From Flavobacterium sp. (lineage in GTDB: Bacteria > Bacteroidota > Bacteroidia > Flavobacteriales > Flavobacteriaceae): a stretch of DNA of 6,504 bases. This document shows, in pieces, positions 1-6,162 of the stretch. A program made the translations under genes and the position numbers. Every line of letters starts with the position of its first letter. The first letter of the stretch is position 1. The DNA lies in contig JAIXTU010000351.1 in NCBI GenBank assembly GCA_027483785.1, forward strand, positions 1 through 6,504. The letters run 5' to 3'. Under the pieces are notes generated by a model that saw nothing but the letters and a program-made list of their open reading frames with translations, searched no databases and was not told where the DNA came from.

Positions 1-91
1 ATATTCATTAAATTTACTGAACTAGTATTAATCAGTAACTACTGAATCACCTAACTTGAGGTATTCCTGTAAAATTCCTAGAAATGAACTT

Positions 92-795
92 ATGATGACA
101 GCCTCAAGAAAATTAAGTCTAACTGCAATTCTTCTTTTAAATCTGCTAACATACGGTCAGGTAAGTTATGATTTCGATTTTATGAAATCAATTTTAGTTT
201 CTACAAAAAAGGAAAAAAAGGAAAAAAAAAATTGATTTTGATAAATACAGCAAATCAAGATTATTTTGCAGAAATTTTGCGTTACAAAGATCCGCTTGAG
301 CTTATAATTAGCGATGTCAATAGTTTGAAAAGGCATAAATTCGTAGCATCGCAAAAGTCTACCGCAGACTCAACCTATAAGTTTGTTTATAAAATTAGTT
401 ATAACTTTTTAGGAACTGACAATAGCAAAGATTTTGACTACGAGTTAACCAAAATCGAATCAAAAGATAAAGATACCGTTACTCAAACGATTTTTTACTT
501 CAAAAACAACCGCTTAAAGAAAAAAAATAAACCTACTATAAGTCATAGACAAATTTTCTCCACCAAAGGCTTACCTAATTGGAGTTTGTTGAAAACATCC
601 GTTTATCCTCTCAATGATAAGCTACTAAGCCAAATAAAAAATTATGGCGAAATTATCGAGTATCAATATGTCAACTACAAATATCACTATAATTTAACAG
701 AAACGCTCCAGCAGGCAATCCCTATTGATTTACATTTGCAAGCGCCCGCTGATCTGAAATTCCCACCTATCTACGTTCAAATCATTTTTCGCTAG
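92..795 (+). pseudogene. Secreted protein of unknown function, split by a frameshift at a poly-A run
   Basis: I do not recognise the family. Two overlapping frames appear to be one gene. The first (92-235, 47 codons) starts at ATG ATG and encodes a good signal peptide: basic MMTASRK, a hydrophobic core of about 13 residues, and a likely cleavage region near TYGQ. It then runs through a Lys/Glu-rich stretch and stops at TGA 233-235. The second frame is open from 172 to 795 and carries the body (LINTANQDYFAEIL onward), a soluble, Lys/Tyr-rich, beta-type sequence with no membrane segment. Its only usable early start is TTG 232, which would leave it without a signal peptide. Adding one A, or losing two, in the ten-A run at 222-231 joins the frames into a protein of about 234 residues. 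The gene could be truly broken, a sequencing error, phase-variable, or expressed by slippage. It converges on valS with a 4-base gap. Confidence 0.6.
205..231 (+). repeat. Poly-A tracts (A6-GG-A7-GG-A10) at the frameshift
   Basis: Three A runs of 6, 7 and 10 bases, separated by GG, encode the Lys/Glu stretch. In the upstream frame the last run reads GAA AAA AAA AAT TGA. It therefore contains an A-AAA-AAA heptamer at 223-229, in the phase needed for -1 slippage, and the zero-frame stop lies 3 bases further on. A tract this long is also prone to replication, transcription and sequencing slippage. Confidence 0.8.
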
Positions 796-799
796 GTTT

Positions 800-3427
800 T
801 TATCCAAGCAATTCTTTTAACGCGGCAATCTTCGCCAAAGCATCGGCTTGTTTTTGACGTTCTATGGCGATAACCTTTTCAGGTGCACTGCTCACAAAAC
901 GTTCGTTTGAAAGTTTAGCTTCAACTGATTTTAAAAAGCCTTTATAATATTCGAGCTCTTCTTGCAATTTGGCACGTTCGGCCTCTAAATCGATTTTTTC
1001 GCCCAGAATAACGTAGTACTCATTGGTTTTGTATCGGAAAGAAGCTGCGTTTTCCGGCTTTTCTGAAACGTATTCCAAGGAAGAAATGTTTAGCAATTTT
1101 GCGATTACTGAATCGGTTTTATCGCTAATATTTTCCTTGTTAATGACTTGTACTTGAATCGCGTCTTTAAAAGGTAAATTGCGATCTTTTCGGATCGTAC
1201 GTAGTCCGCTAACGATTTCGAAACAAATATCGAATTGCTGTAATAAATCATTGTTTTCACCTTGAATTTTAGGCCAAGTATTCACAATCAGCGCTTCTTC
1301 TTTTGTTCGTTCTTTAATAGCATGCCATATTTCTTCAGTTAAGAAAGGCATGAATGGATTGAGAAGTCGTAAATTATCTTCCAACAAATCGATTATCGCA
1401 TATAAAGTTTGGCTGTCAATCGGTTGTTGATAGGCCGGTTTTACTATTTCGAGCAACCACGAACAGAAATCGTCCCAAATGAGTTTGTAAGTGCTCATCA
1501 TTGCATCGGAAATGCGGTATTTTGCGAAATGATCGTCGATTTCAACTACGGCCTGCGACAATTTAGCACGATACCAGTCGATTGCGATTTTACTAGCAGC
1601 AGGTTGTTCAATTTCTGAAGAAACTTCCCAACCTTTGATCAAACGGAATGCATTCCAAATTTTGTTCGCAAATGCTTTTCCTTGGGCGCAGTAGGCTTCA
1701 TCAAACAAAATATCGTTACCGTCGGATCCGGCTAAAAGCATACCTACACGCACGCCATCGGCACCGAATTTCTCGATAAGTTCTAGCGGTTCTGGAGAGT
1801 TTCCGAGTGATTTCGACATTTTTCTGCGCTGCGTGTCGCGAACAATACCTGTGAGATAAACTCCGGTAAACGGTTTTTCTCCGACAAATTCGTAACCGGC
1901 AATAATCATACGAGCTACCCAGAAAAACAGAATCTCGGGCGCTGTCACCAAATCTTGGGTCGGATAGTAATATTTAAATTCTTCGTTATTCGGATTCATG
2001 ATGCCACCAAAAACGGAAATCGGCCACAACCACGACGAAAACCAGGTGTCGAGTGCATCCGGATCTTGTCGCAAGTCTTGCTGCTGCAAATTGTTATTTC
2101 CGGTAGCTATGCGCGCTAATTGCAAGGCTTCGTCCCAGTTTTCGGCAACAACAAAATCTTGTTTGCCGTTGCCATAGAAATAGGCTGGTATTTGTTGTCC
2201 CCACCACAGTTGTCGCGAAATATTCCAATCGCGAACATTCTCTAACCAATGGCGGTAGGTGTTTTCGAATTTTTTAGGATACAAATTAATTTCATCCGAT
2301 TCTAAAACTGCTTTTAATGCTGGTTTTGCGAGATCTTCCATTTTCAAAAACCACTGGTCGGAAAGACGTGGCTCGATTACGGCTTTGGTACGTTCAGAAG
2401 TTCCTACTTTATTTTGGTGATTTTCTACTTTTAGTAATAAACCTTTTTCTTGCAGTTCTTTTTCGATGGCTTTTCGAACTTCGAAACGATCTTTACCAGC
2501 ATAGTGCAAGCCAAAGCTATTCAAAGTGGCGTCTTCATTAAAAATATCGATGACTTCCAAATTGTATTTATCGCCGATGTTTTTGTCGTTGATGTCGTGC
2601 GCTGGTGTAACTTTCAAACAACCTGTACCGAATTCAATATCAATATAATCGTCGGAAATAATGGGTACTTCGCGGTTAGCAATCGGAACAATAACGGTCT
2701 TTCCGATAAACTTTGCATAACGCTCGTCGTTTGGATTCACGCAAACCGCCGTATCTCCAAATATGGTTTCAGGCCGCGTAGTTGCCACGGTTAAAAAGTC
2801 GTCGCTGTCGGTAAATTTATATTTTAGGTAAAACAACTTCGATTGTTGTTCCTCGTAAATTACTTCTTCGTCGGAAAGCGTTGTTTTTGCTTCCGGATCC
2901 CAGTTTACCATGCGATAGCCGCGATAAATCATGCCTTTTCGATACAAATCCACAAAGCATTTGATTACAGAAGCCGACATATCGGGATCCATCGTAAATT
3001 TCGTACGATTCCAATCGCAGGATGCACCTAACTTTTTGAGTTGTTCGAGGATCACTCCGCCGTATTTGTGCGTCCAATCCCAGGCGTGTTCAAGAAACTC
3101 TTCGCGGGTTAAGTCGTTTTTGTTAATTCCTTCGGATTTCAGTTTGGCAACCACTTTTGCTTCGGTTGCAATCGATGCGTGATCGGTTCCCGGCACCCAA
3201 CAAGCGTTAAAACCCTTCAAACGTGCACGTCGGATGAGTACGTCTTGGATTGTATTGTTTAGCATATGTCCCATGTGCAACACGCCAGTCACGTTTGGTG
3301 GTGGTATCACAATGGTATAGGCTTTTCTGTGATCGGGCACAGAGTTGAAATAACCGTTTTCCATCCAATACTGGTACCATTTTTCTTCGATTGAAGCGGC
3401 GTCGAACTGAGTTGCTAATGCAGACAT
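800..3427 (-). CDS. valS: Valine--tRNA ligase (ValS)
   Basis: Charges tRNA-Val with valine in the cytoplasm using ATP; essential for translation. The 875-residue length is usual for bacterial ValS. The class Ia Rossmann catalytic core begins with PPPNVTGVLHMGH, whose HIGH motif appears as HMGH at residues 51-54, and closes with KMSKS at 536-540. The inserted CP1 editing domain (about 195-345), which hydrolyses mischarged Thr-tRNA, shows TTRPET (216-221) and GTGCLKVTPAHD (267-278). The ValS-type DTWFSSWLWP is at 460-469. A helical anticodon-binding domain follows, and residues from about 805 to the end form the Lys/Glu/Ala-rich coiled-coil arm typical of ValS. The ATG start gives MSALATQFD, a normal ValS N-terminus. 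The gene appears monocistronic; a candidate promoter lies about 160 bp upstream, implying a long leader. No frameshift or missing key residue was seen. Confidence 0.98.
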   Translation of the reverse strand: MSALATQFDAASIEEKWYQYWMENGYFNSVPDHRKAYTIVIPPPNVTGVLHMGHMLNNTIQDVLIRRARLKGFNACWVPGTDHASIATEAKVVAKLKSEGINKNDLTREEFLEHAWDWTHKYGGVILEQLKKLGASCDWNRTKFTMDPDMSASVIKCFVDLYRKGMIYRGYRMVNWDPEAKTTLSDEEVIYEEQQSKLFYLKYKFTDSDDFLTVATTRPETIFGDTAVCVNPNDERYAKFIGKTVIVPIANREVPIISDDYIDIEFGTGCLKVTPAHDINDKNIGDKYNLEVIDIFNEDATLNSFGLHYAGKDRFEVRKAIEKELQEKGLLLKVENHQNKVGTSERTKAVIEPRLSDQWFLKMEDLAKPALKAVLESDEINLYPKKFENTYRHWLENVRDWNISRQLWWGQQIPAYFYGNGKQDFVVAENWDEALQLARIATGNNNLQQQDLRQDPDALDTWFSSWLWPISVFGGIMNPNNEEFKYYYPTQDLVTAPEILFFWVARMIIAGYEFVGEKPFTGVYLTGIVRDTQRRKMSKSLGNSPEPLELIEKFGADGVRVGMLLAGSDGNDILFDEAYCAQGKAFANKIWNAFRLIKGWEVSSEIEQPAASKIAIDWYRAKLSQAVVEIDDHFAKYRISDAMMSTYKLIWDDFCSWLLEIVKPAYQQPIDSQTLYAIIDLLEDNLRLLNPFMPFLTEEIWHAIKERTKEEALIVNTWPKIQGENNDLLQQFDICFEIVSGLRTIRKDRNLPFKDAIQVQVINKENISDKTDSVIAKLLNISSLEYVSEKPENAASFRYKTNEYYVILGEKIDLEAERAKLQEELEYYKGFLKSVEAKLSNERFVSSAPEKVIAIERQKQADALAKIAALKELLG

Positions 3428-3439
3428 AAACTAAATTTG
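3412..3439 (+). promoter_or_regulatory. Candidate promoter reading away from valS into the intergenic region
   Basis: TTG at 3412-3414, a 17-base spacer, then TAAATTTG at 3432-3439. This matches both the -33 (TTG) and the -7 (TAnnTTTG) Bacteroidota elements exactly. The -33 part lies inside the first codons of valS on the opposite strand. Predicted RNA would start near 3445 and run through the 25-codon ORF to the hairpin at 3552-3576. Such motifs can occur by chance in AT-rich DNA. Confidence 0.35.
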
Positions 3440-3474
3440 TTTTCGCGAAATAAACTTTACTAATGCCAGTTTTA

Positions 3475-3552
3475 ATGAAAGAACAAGCTATGAGTCACTT
3501 ACAGAGACATATTGGGCTTGAACACAATCAAAACAAGGCAATTTTTTCTTGA
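3475..3552 (+). CDS. Possible 25-residue small protein in the valS upstream region
   Basis: ATG at 3475 opens a 25-codon frame ending in TGA 3550-3552. It encodes a hydrophilic, His/Gln-rich peptide (MKEQAMSHLQ...NKAIFS) with no signal or membrane segment. I recognise no family. On its own such a short frame would be dismissed. It is listed because a well-formed promoter motif lies about 35 bp upstream and a hairpin with a T run begins at the last base of the stop codon. The RNA would be antisense to most of the proposed valS leader. A non-coding antisense RNA that happens to contain this frame is at least as likely. Confidence 0.22.
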   Translation: MKEQAMSHLQRHIGLEHNQNKAIFS

Positions 3553-3576
3553 ATCAGATTTTGTGGTCTGATTTTT
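3552..3576 (+). terminator. Hairpin with T run; possible + strand terminator, also in the valS leader
   Basis: AATCAGA (3552-3558) pairs with TCTGATT (3567-3573) around an 8-base loop and is followed by a T run (3572-3576), the polarity of a + strand intrinsic terminator. The stem has only two G-C pairs, so it would be weak. Read from the minus strand, the same hairpin sits just after the predicted valS transcription start, where it might protect the 5' end. On that strand it has no T run. Confidence 0.4.
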
Positions 3577-3584
3577 GGAAGTGG

Positions 3585-3615
3585 CAAAAGTACGATTTTA
3601 AGAATAAAATTTTAA
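3585..3615 (-). promoter_or_regulatory. Candidate valS promoter (Bacteroidota type)
   Basis: On the minus strand TACTTTTG (3592-3585) matches the Bacteroidota -7 consensus TAnnTTTG exactly. Twenty bases upstream is TTA (3615-3613), a two-of-three match to the -33 TTG. It points toward valS and would start RNA near 3580, giving a leader of about 150 nt. The spacing is normal but the -33 element is weak, so this is a motif-based inference only. Confidence 0.35.
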
Positions 3616-3674
3616 CTCTTAATCGATACAAATAGCGGAAGAACTTTTACATTTACGACACAAAAAAATAAAAG

Positions 3675-4112
3675 ATGAAGCACTTTACCTCAACTTTACT
3701 CGTACTGCTTTTTGCTGTAGCAGGTATGGCGCAAAAAGGGCCGATAATTGAATTTGAAGCCAAAGACAATACAATTGATTACGGCGAAGTTTCGAAAGAA
3801 ACCGACAACGGTATTCGAACATTTGTATTCACCAATACTGGTGATCAGCCATTGATTATTACAAATGTGAAGTCGACCTGTGGTTGTACCGTTCCGACGA
3901 AGCCTACCGACCCAATTTTACCGGGAAAATCAGATAAAATTCAAGTAAAGTATAACATGAATCCCGGGCCGATTCGGAAAACAATTACTGTAGAATCGAA
4001 TGCAGTAAATTACGATGGAGGCATTATAGCCTTGAAGATAAAAGGAGAAGTTATTCCGCCAAAGCCGAAGCAAAGCGTACTCGAAAAAAAGAAGAGTATG
4101 TTAGAAAAATAA
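3675..4112 (+). CDS. Secreted DUF1573 domain protein
   Basis: A 145-residue exported protein of unknown biochemical role. Residues 1-20 are a signal peptide ending GMAQ, so the mature protein is periplasmic or surface-associated. Residues about 25-127 match the DUF1573 family, an Ig-like beta-sandwich common in Bacteroidota. Visible hallmarks are DYGEV at the start of the domain, FVFTNTGDQPLIITNVKSTCGCTVP with the family's CGCT motif (Cys69, Cys71), then LPGKSDKIQVKYN and a final KIKGEV strand. The tail is Pro/Lys-rich and charged and may be disordered. The ATG is preceded by an A-rich tract (AATAAAAG) rather than a Shine-Dalgarno site. A weak -7-like TACATTTA at 3648-3655 could drive it, but no good -33 is present. 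It stands alone, divergent from valS, and ends in a strong terminator. Confidence 0.92.
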   Translation: MKHFTSTLLVLLFAVAGMAQKGPIIEFEAKDNTIDYGEVSKETDNGIRTFVFTNTGDQPLIITNVKSTCGCTVPTKPTDPILPGKSDKIQVKYNMNPGPIRKTITVESNAVNYDGGIIALKIKGEVIPPKPKQSVLEKKKSMLEK

Positions 4113-4117
4113 AAACT

Positions 4118-4143
4118 AAAGCCGCTTTTTGAGCGGCTTTTTT
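4118..4143. terminator. Bidirectional intrinsic terminator between converging genes
   Basis: AAAGCCGCT (4118-4126) pairs with AGCGGCTTT (4132-4140) around a TTTTG loop: a perfect 9-bp stem with a GC-rich centre. On the + strand it runs into T6 (4138-4143), ending the DUF1573 transcript. On the minus strand the same stem is followed by AGTTTTTATTTTT, ending the OmpA-pair transcript. It fills nearly all of the 32 bp between the two stop codons. Confidence 0.9.
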
Positions 4144-4144
4144 G

Positions 4145-4915
4145 TTAGATCTTGACAATTCTGATTTCTACACGTCGATTTTCTTCTTCCTCCAGTTCAG
4201 ATTTTTCGGGTATTTTATGAATAGGATTGCTAACGCCGTAGCCCTTATAGGTTAGTCGTTTTCGATTGATTCCTTTTTGAATTAGGTAATTGAAAACGGC
4301 ACGAGCTCGGGCTGTTGAAACGTCGTTTACATCGCGTTCTCTCTGACAGCAAATATGACCTTGGATTTCGATGTATAAATTCGGATTTTCTTCTAAAATA
4401 CACAGCAATTCTTCCAGGGTAGGAACCGATTTTGGTAACATTTTTGCGCTGTTGTTGAAGAAATTCATGTCCGGAAGCTTGATGATATCGCCGACTTTTG
4501 CGTTGAGTGTTGACTTTCGAAATTCTGATAATTCCGACATTACAGCGACTTTTTCGGGAAGTTTATAAACGACACTTACCTTGCGGTTGGCACTTTGTTC
4601 CGGTAATTGTTCAAAACGTTCGCCGTAGGATTTTATCGTAGTTTTATCAGGAACGTTGAATTGAAGTTCGCGCAGCATATTTTGTACTGCTCGAATGCGT
4701 TTCATGGCTAGCGTGTCGTTGTAAGCATCGCTGCCCACATGATCGCAATAACCCCTAAGCTCGACAATTATTGCGTCTTTGTGCGATTGCGTAAAAAACT
4801 GTAGTGTTTGTCGCGCCTGCATGTTAATATCGTATTTATTGAAATCGAAATAAATGTCGATTTCCTGTGCCATGCAGCTTCCGCAGAAAAAAAGCAGGTA
4901 ATAAAACAGTTTCAT
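4145..4915 (-). CDS. Exported protein with two OmpA-like domains (second gene of the pair)
   Basis: A 256-residue envelope protein, probably periplasmic. A signal peptide covers residues 1-17 (ending CMAQ). OmpA-like domain 1 spans about 18-118: it opens IDIYFDFNKYDI and has Asp58 in GYCDHVG and Arg73 in LAMKR, the positions that bind peptidoglycan in the OmpA family, plus the closing ANRKV. OmpA-like domain 2 spans about 140-256, with a normal Arg203 (VSTAR) and ENRRVEIRI. In its GHTD position it reads GHICC, so the diaminopimelate-binding Asp is replaced by Cys189-Cys190. No beta-barrel or long linker is visible. The start ATG overlaps the upstream gene's stop as TAATG, so translation is probably coupled. 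The C-terminal half closely resembles that of its neighbour, showing an old tandem duplication. Peptidoglycan binding by domain 1 is inferred; the role of domain 2 is unknown. Confidence 0.9.
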   Translation of the reverse strand: MKLFYYLLFFCGSCMAQEIDIYFDFNKYDINMQARQTLQFFTQSHKDAIIVELRGYCDHVGSDAYNDTLAMKRIRAVQNMLRELQFNVPDKTTIKSYGERFEQLPEQSANRKVSVVYKLPEKVAVMSELSEFRKSTLNAKVGDIIKLPDMNFFNNSAKMLPKSVPTLEELLCILEENPNLYIEIQGHICCQRERDVNDVSTARARAVFNYLIQKGINRKRLTYKGYGVSNPIHKIPEKSELEEEENRRVEIRIVKI

Positions 4916-5820
4916 TAGTTTGCTAAAATTTCAAATTCAACTCTACGATTTGCGGCGCGTTCTTCTTCGTTTTTTTCCGGAATTGGATAGATGGGTTGCG
5001 TGACACCAAGGCCCTTGTAAGCCAAACGCGATTTATCTATGCCGTTCATTTGCAAAAAATTAGATATTGCTTTCGCGCGTTGTGTAGAAAGGTCGCGCGC
5101 ATCGTTGGGCATGCAACAAATATGACCTTGAATTTGAATTTTCAAACTTGGTTTGGCTTGCATCACGGTTAACAATTCATACAATGCCCCATGTGATCGC
5201 GGCTCGATGATAAAGGTGTTAATTTTAAATTCTAGATTTTTCAGTTTAAGCTTCTCTCCTACTCGTGCTTCGTAAATGCTTTTCATAGCTAATGTATCGA
5301 GCGAAAACTCGCTTACTGAACCATCGATATTTTTAAAACGAAGGACTTCCGGGAATTTAGGTGTTGGAGTGGGAACAACCGGAGCAATTGGTTCTGGTGA
5401 TTTTAGTTTTAGACCTAAAATTTCTTCTTCACGAGGGATGTCGGCTTCTTTTAGGTATAGAATGGAAACTTTTCGGTTGAGGGCATTTTCGCCTAGACCT
5501 TTTGCGAACTTTTCTCCAAAGTTATTGGTTCTGAAATCGGTTCGTGTTAGAATTCGATTATTTAAAATATCGACTACGGTTTGCACGCGTGCTTTTGCCA
5601 GTTTGTTGTTGGCTTGCGCCGAACCAATTTCATCTGTAAAACCACTGATGGATATGATTTTAGAAGTAGTATTTTTTAGGATGAATTGTTCGAGTCGGTT
5701 TTGTTCGACGGGTTCGAAAGTGGCTTTTCCGGTTTTGAAATAAAAGTCGATTTGTTCTTGTGCTTTCGCAGAAGAAAAAACGAGGAGTAAAAAACTGATA
5801 TATGAGATGAACGGTTTCAA
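4915..5820 (-). CDS. Exported protein with two OmpA-like domains (first gene of the pair)
   Basis: About 301 residues, envelope-located. I prefer the TTG at 5820-5818. It gives a compact signal peptide (MKPFISYISF... to SSAKAQ, residues 1-21) and a leader of about 30 nt from the -7 box at 5858-5865. The frame also allows TTG at 5847 (310 residues); stops lie just upstream of that, and no ATG is available near either. OmpA-like domain 1 (about 22-124) has Asp63 in GFTDEIG, Arg78 in LAKAR and ALNRKV. A Pro-rich linker follows (about 141-159), and OmpA-like domain 2 covers about 185-301 with Arg248 (LSTQR) and ANRRVEFEI. Its GHTD site reads GHICC, so Cys235-Cys236 replace the peptidoglycan-binding Asp. 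These are the only cysteines in the mature protein. It is co-transcribed with, and paralogous to, the downstream gene. Confidence 0.88.
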   Translation of the reverse strand: MKPFISYISFLLLVFSSAKAQEQIDFYFKTGKATFEPVEQNRLEQFILKNTTSKIISISGFTDEIGSAQANNKLAKARVQTVVDILNNRILTRTDFRTNNFGEKFAKGLGENALNRKVSILYLKEADIPREEEILGLKLKSPEPIAPVVPTPTPKFPEVLRFKNIDGSVSEFSLDTLAMKSIYEARVGEKLKLKNLEFKINTFIIEPRSHGALYELLTVMQAKPSLKIQIQGHICCMPNDARDLSTQRAKAISNFLQMNGIDKSRLAYKGLGVTQPIYPIPEKNEEERAANRRVEFEILAN

Positions 5821-5857
5821 AACTATAGTTGTAAGGTTTGCAATCAAAATCTACTAT

Positions 5858-5865
5858 CAAAGGTA
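5858..5865 (-). promoter_or_regulatory. Candidate -7 box for the OmpA-like pair
   Basis: TACCTTTG on the minus strand (5865-5858) matches the Bacteroidota -7 consensus TAnnTTTG exactly. Transcription would begin near 5852, about 30 nt before the preferred TTG start at 5820 but only about 5 nt before the alternative at 5847. No TTG is seen at the expected -33 distance, so the site is only partly supported. Confidence 0.4.
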
Positions 5866-5965
5866 GTTAAATTGCGTACGATGGTTGCGTTTTTAGCGAA
5901 GAAGCTCGCTGGATGATTTCAACGAGCAAAAACACGAGCGTTTCTTTTTCTTTCCGTTTTCATAA

Positions 5966-5996
5966 CGTTGATTTTGTAAATTATTGCGTTGATTTT
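5966..5996 (+). repeat. Direct repeat CGTTGATTTT, two copies 21 bp apart
   Basis: CGTTGATTTT occurs exactly at 5966-5975 and 5987-5996. Start-to-start spacing is 21 bp, two helical turns, so both copies face the same side of the DNA. The second overlaps the 5' strand of helix A of the structured element. It could be a protein-binding pair or an accident of AT-rich sequence. Confidence 0.4.
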
Positions 5997-6154
5997 TCGG
6001 GAAAGCCAAACGTTTTTCAAAGACGTTATTTCGCAATAGGGATGGAAGCGTCATCCTTTTGTGAGTGCCTTTCGGCCGAACAAAAGATACAGCGGACAGC
6101 CCGGGCGCGGCGGTTTGCTTTTAGATGAAAATGCAATTTTGCCGCGTATTGCCC
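5982..6154 (+). ncRNA. Candidate structured RNA or structured interspersed repeat
   Basis: Within the gene-free 5821-6162 stretch, helices abut without gaps. Helix A pairs TATTGCG (5982-5988) with CGCAATA (6032-6038) and encloses hairpin B, AACGTTT (6009-6015) with AGACGTT (6021-6027). Helix C starts at the next base: GGGATG (6039-6044) with CAGCCC (6097-6102), a GAA/GGA internal loop suited to tandem G-A pairs, GC with GC, then CTTTTGT (6056-6062) with ACAAAAG (6080-6086), capped by GCC-TTTC-GGC. Helix D starts at 6103: GGGC and GCGGC pair with GCCGC and GCCC (to 6154), with an inner TTGCTTTT/AAAATGCAA hairpin. The U-G pair in B and the purine mismatches in C favour a + strand RNA. No clear promoter or terminator was found. 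I have an unverified impression of similar sequences between genes in other flavobacteria, which would make it a repeat family. It converges on the flippase gene. Confidence 0.5.
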
Positions 6155-6162
6155 AAAAAAAA

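Noticed and set aside
9..16. TAAATTTA as a -7 box for the first gene
   Set aside because: Misses the final G of the consensus, and the expected -33 would fall outside the window, so it cannot be judged.
32..45. TCAGT-AACT-ACTGA hairpin near the window start
   Set aside because: Only five pairs with no T run on either side; expected by chance in AT-rich DNA.
166..354. 62-codon minus strand frame opposite the split gene
   Set aside because: Phe-rich product arises from the complement of the poly-A tracts; no supporting signal.
2450..2794. 114-codon + strand frame inside valS
   Set aside because: Antisense shadow of the ValS editing domain, which is fully conserved on the minus strand.
5276..5743. 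155-codon + strand frame opposite the first OmpA-like gene
   Set aside because: Antisense shadow; the minus strand frame has clear OmpA motifs and a signal peptide, and this frame has none.
5913..6128. 71-codon + strand frame covering much of the structured element
   Set aside because: Its sequence is explained by the pairing helices, it has no signal, domain or recognisable start context, and its residues (RTARARRFAFR) look like translated structured DNA rather than a protein.
6103..6154. GC-rich stem-loop after the flippase gene as its terminator
   Set aside because: On the minus strand the T8 run comes before the stem, not after it, and no T run follows the stem; on the + strand it is followed by A8.
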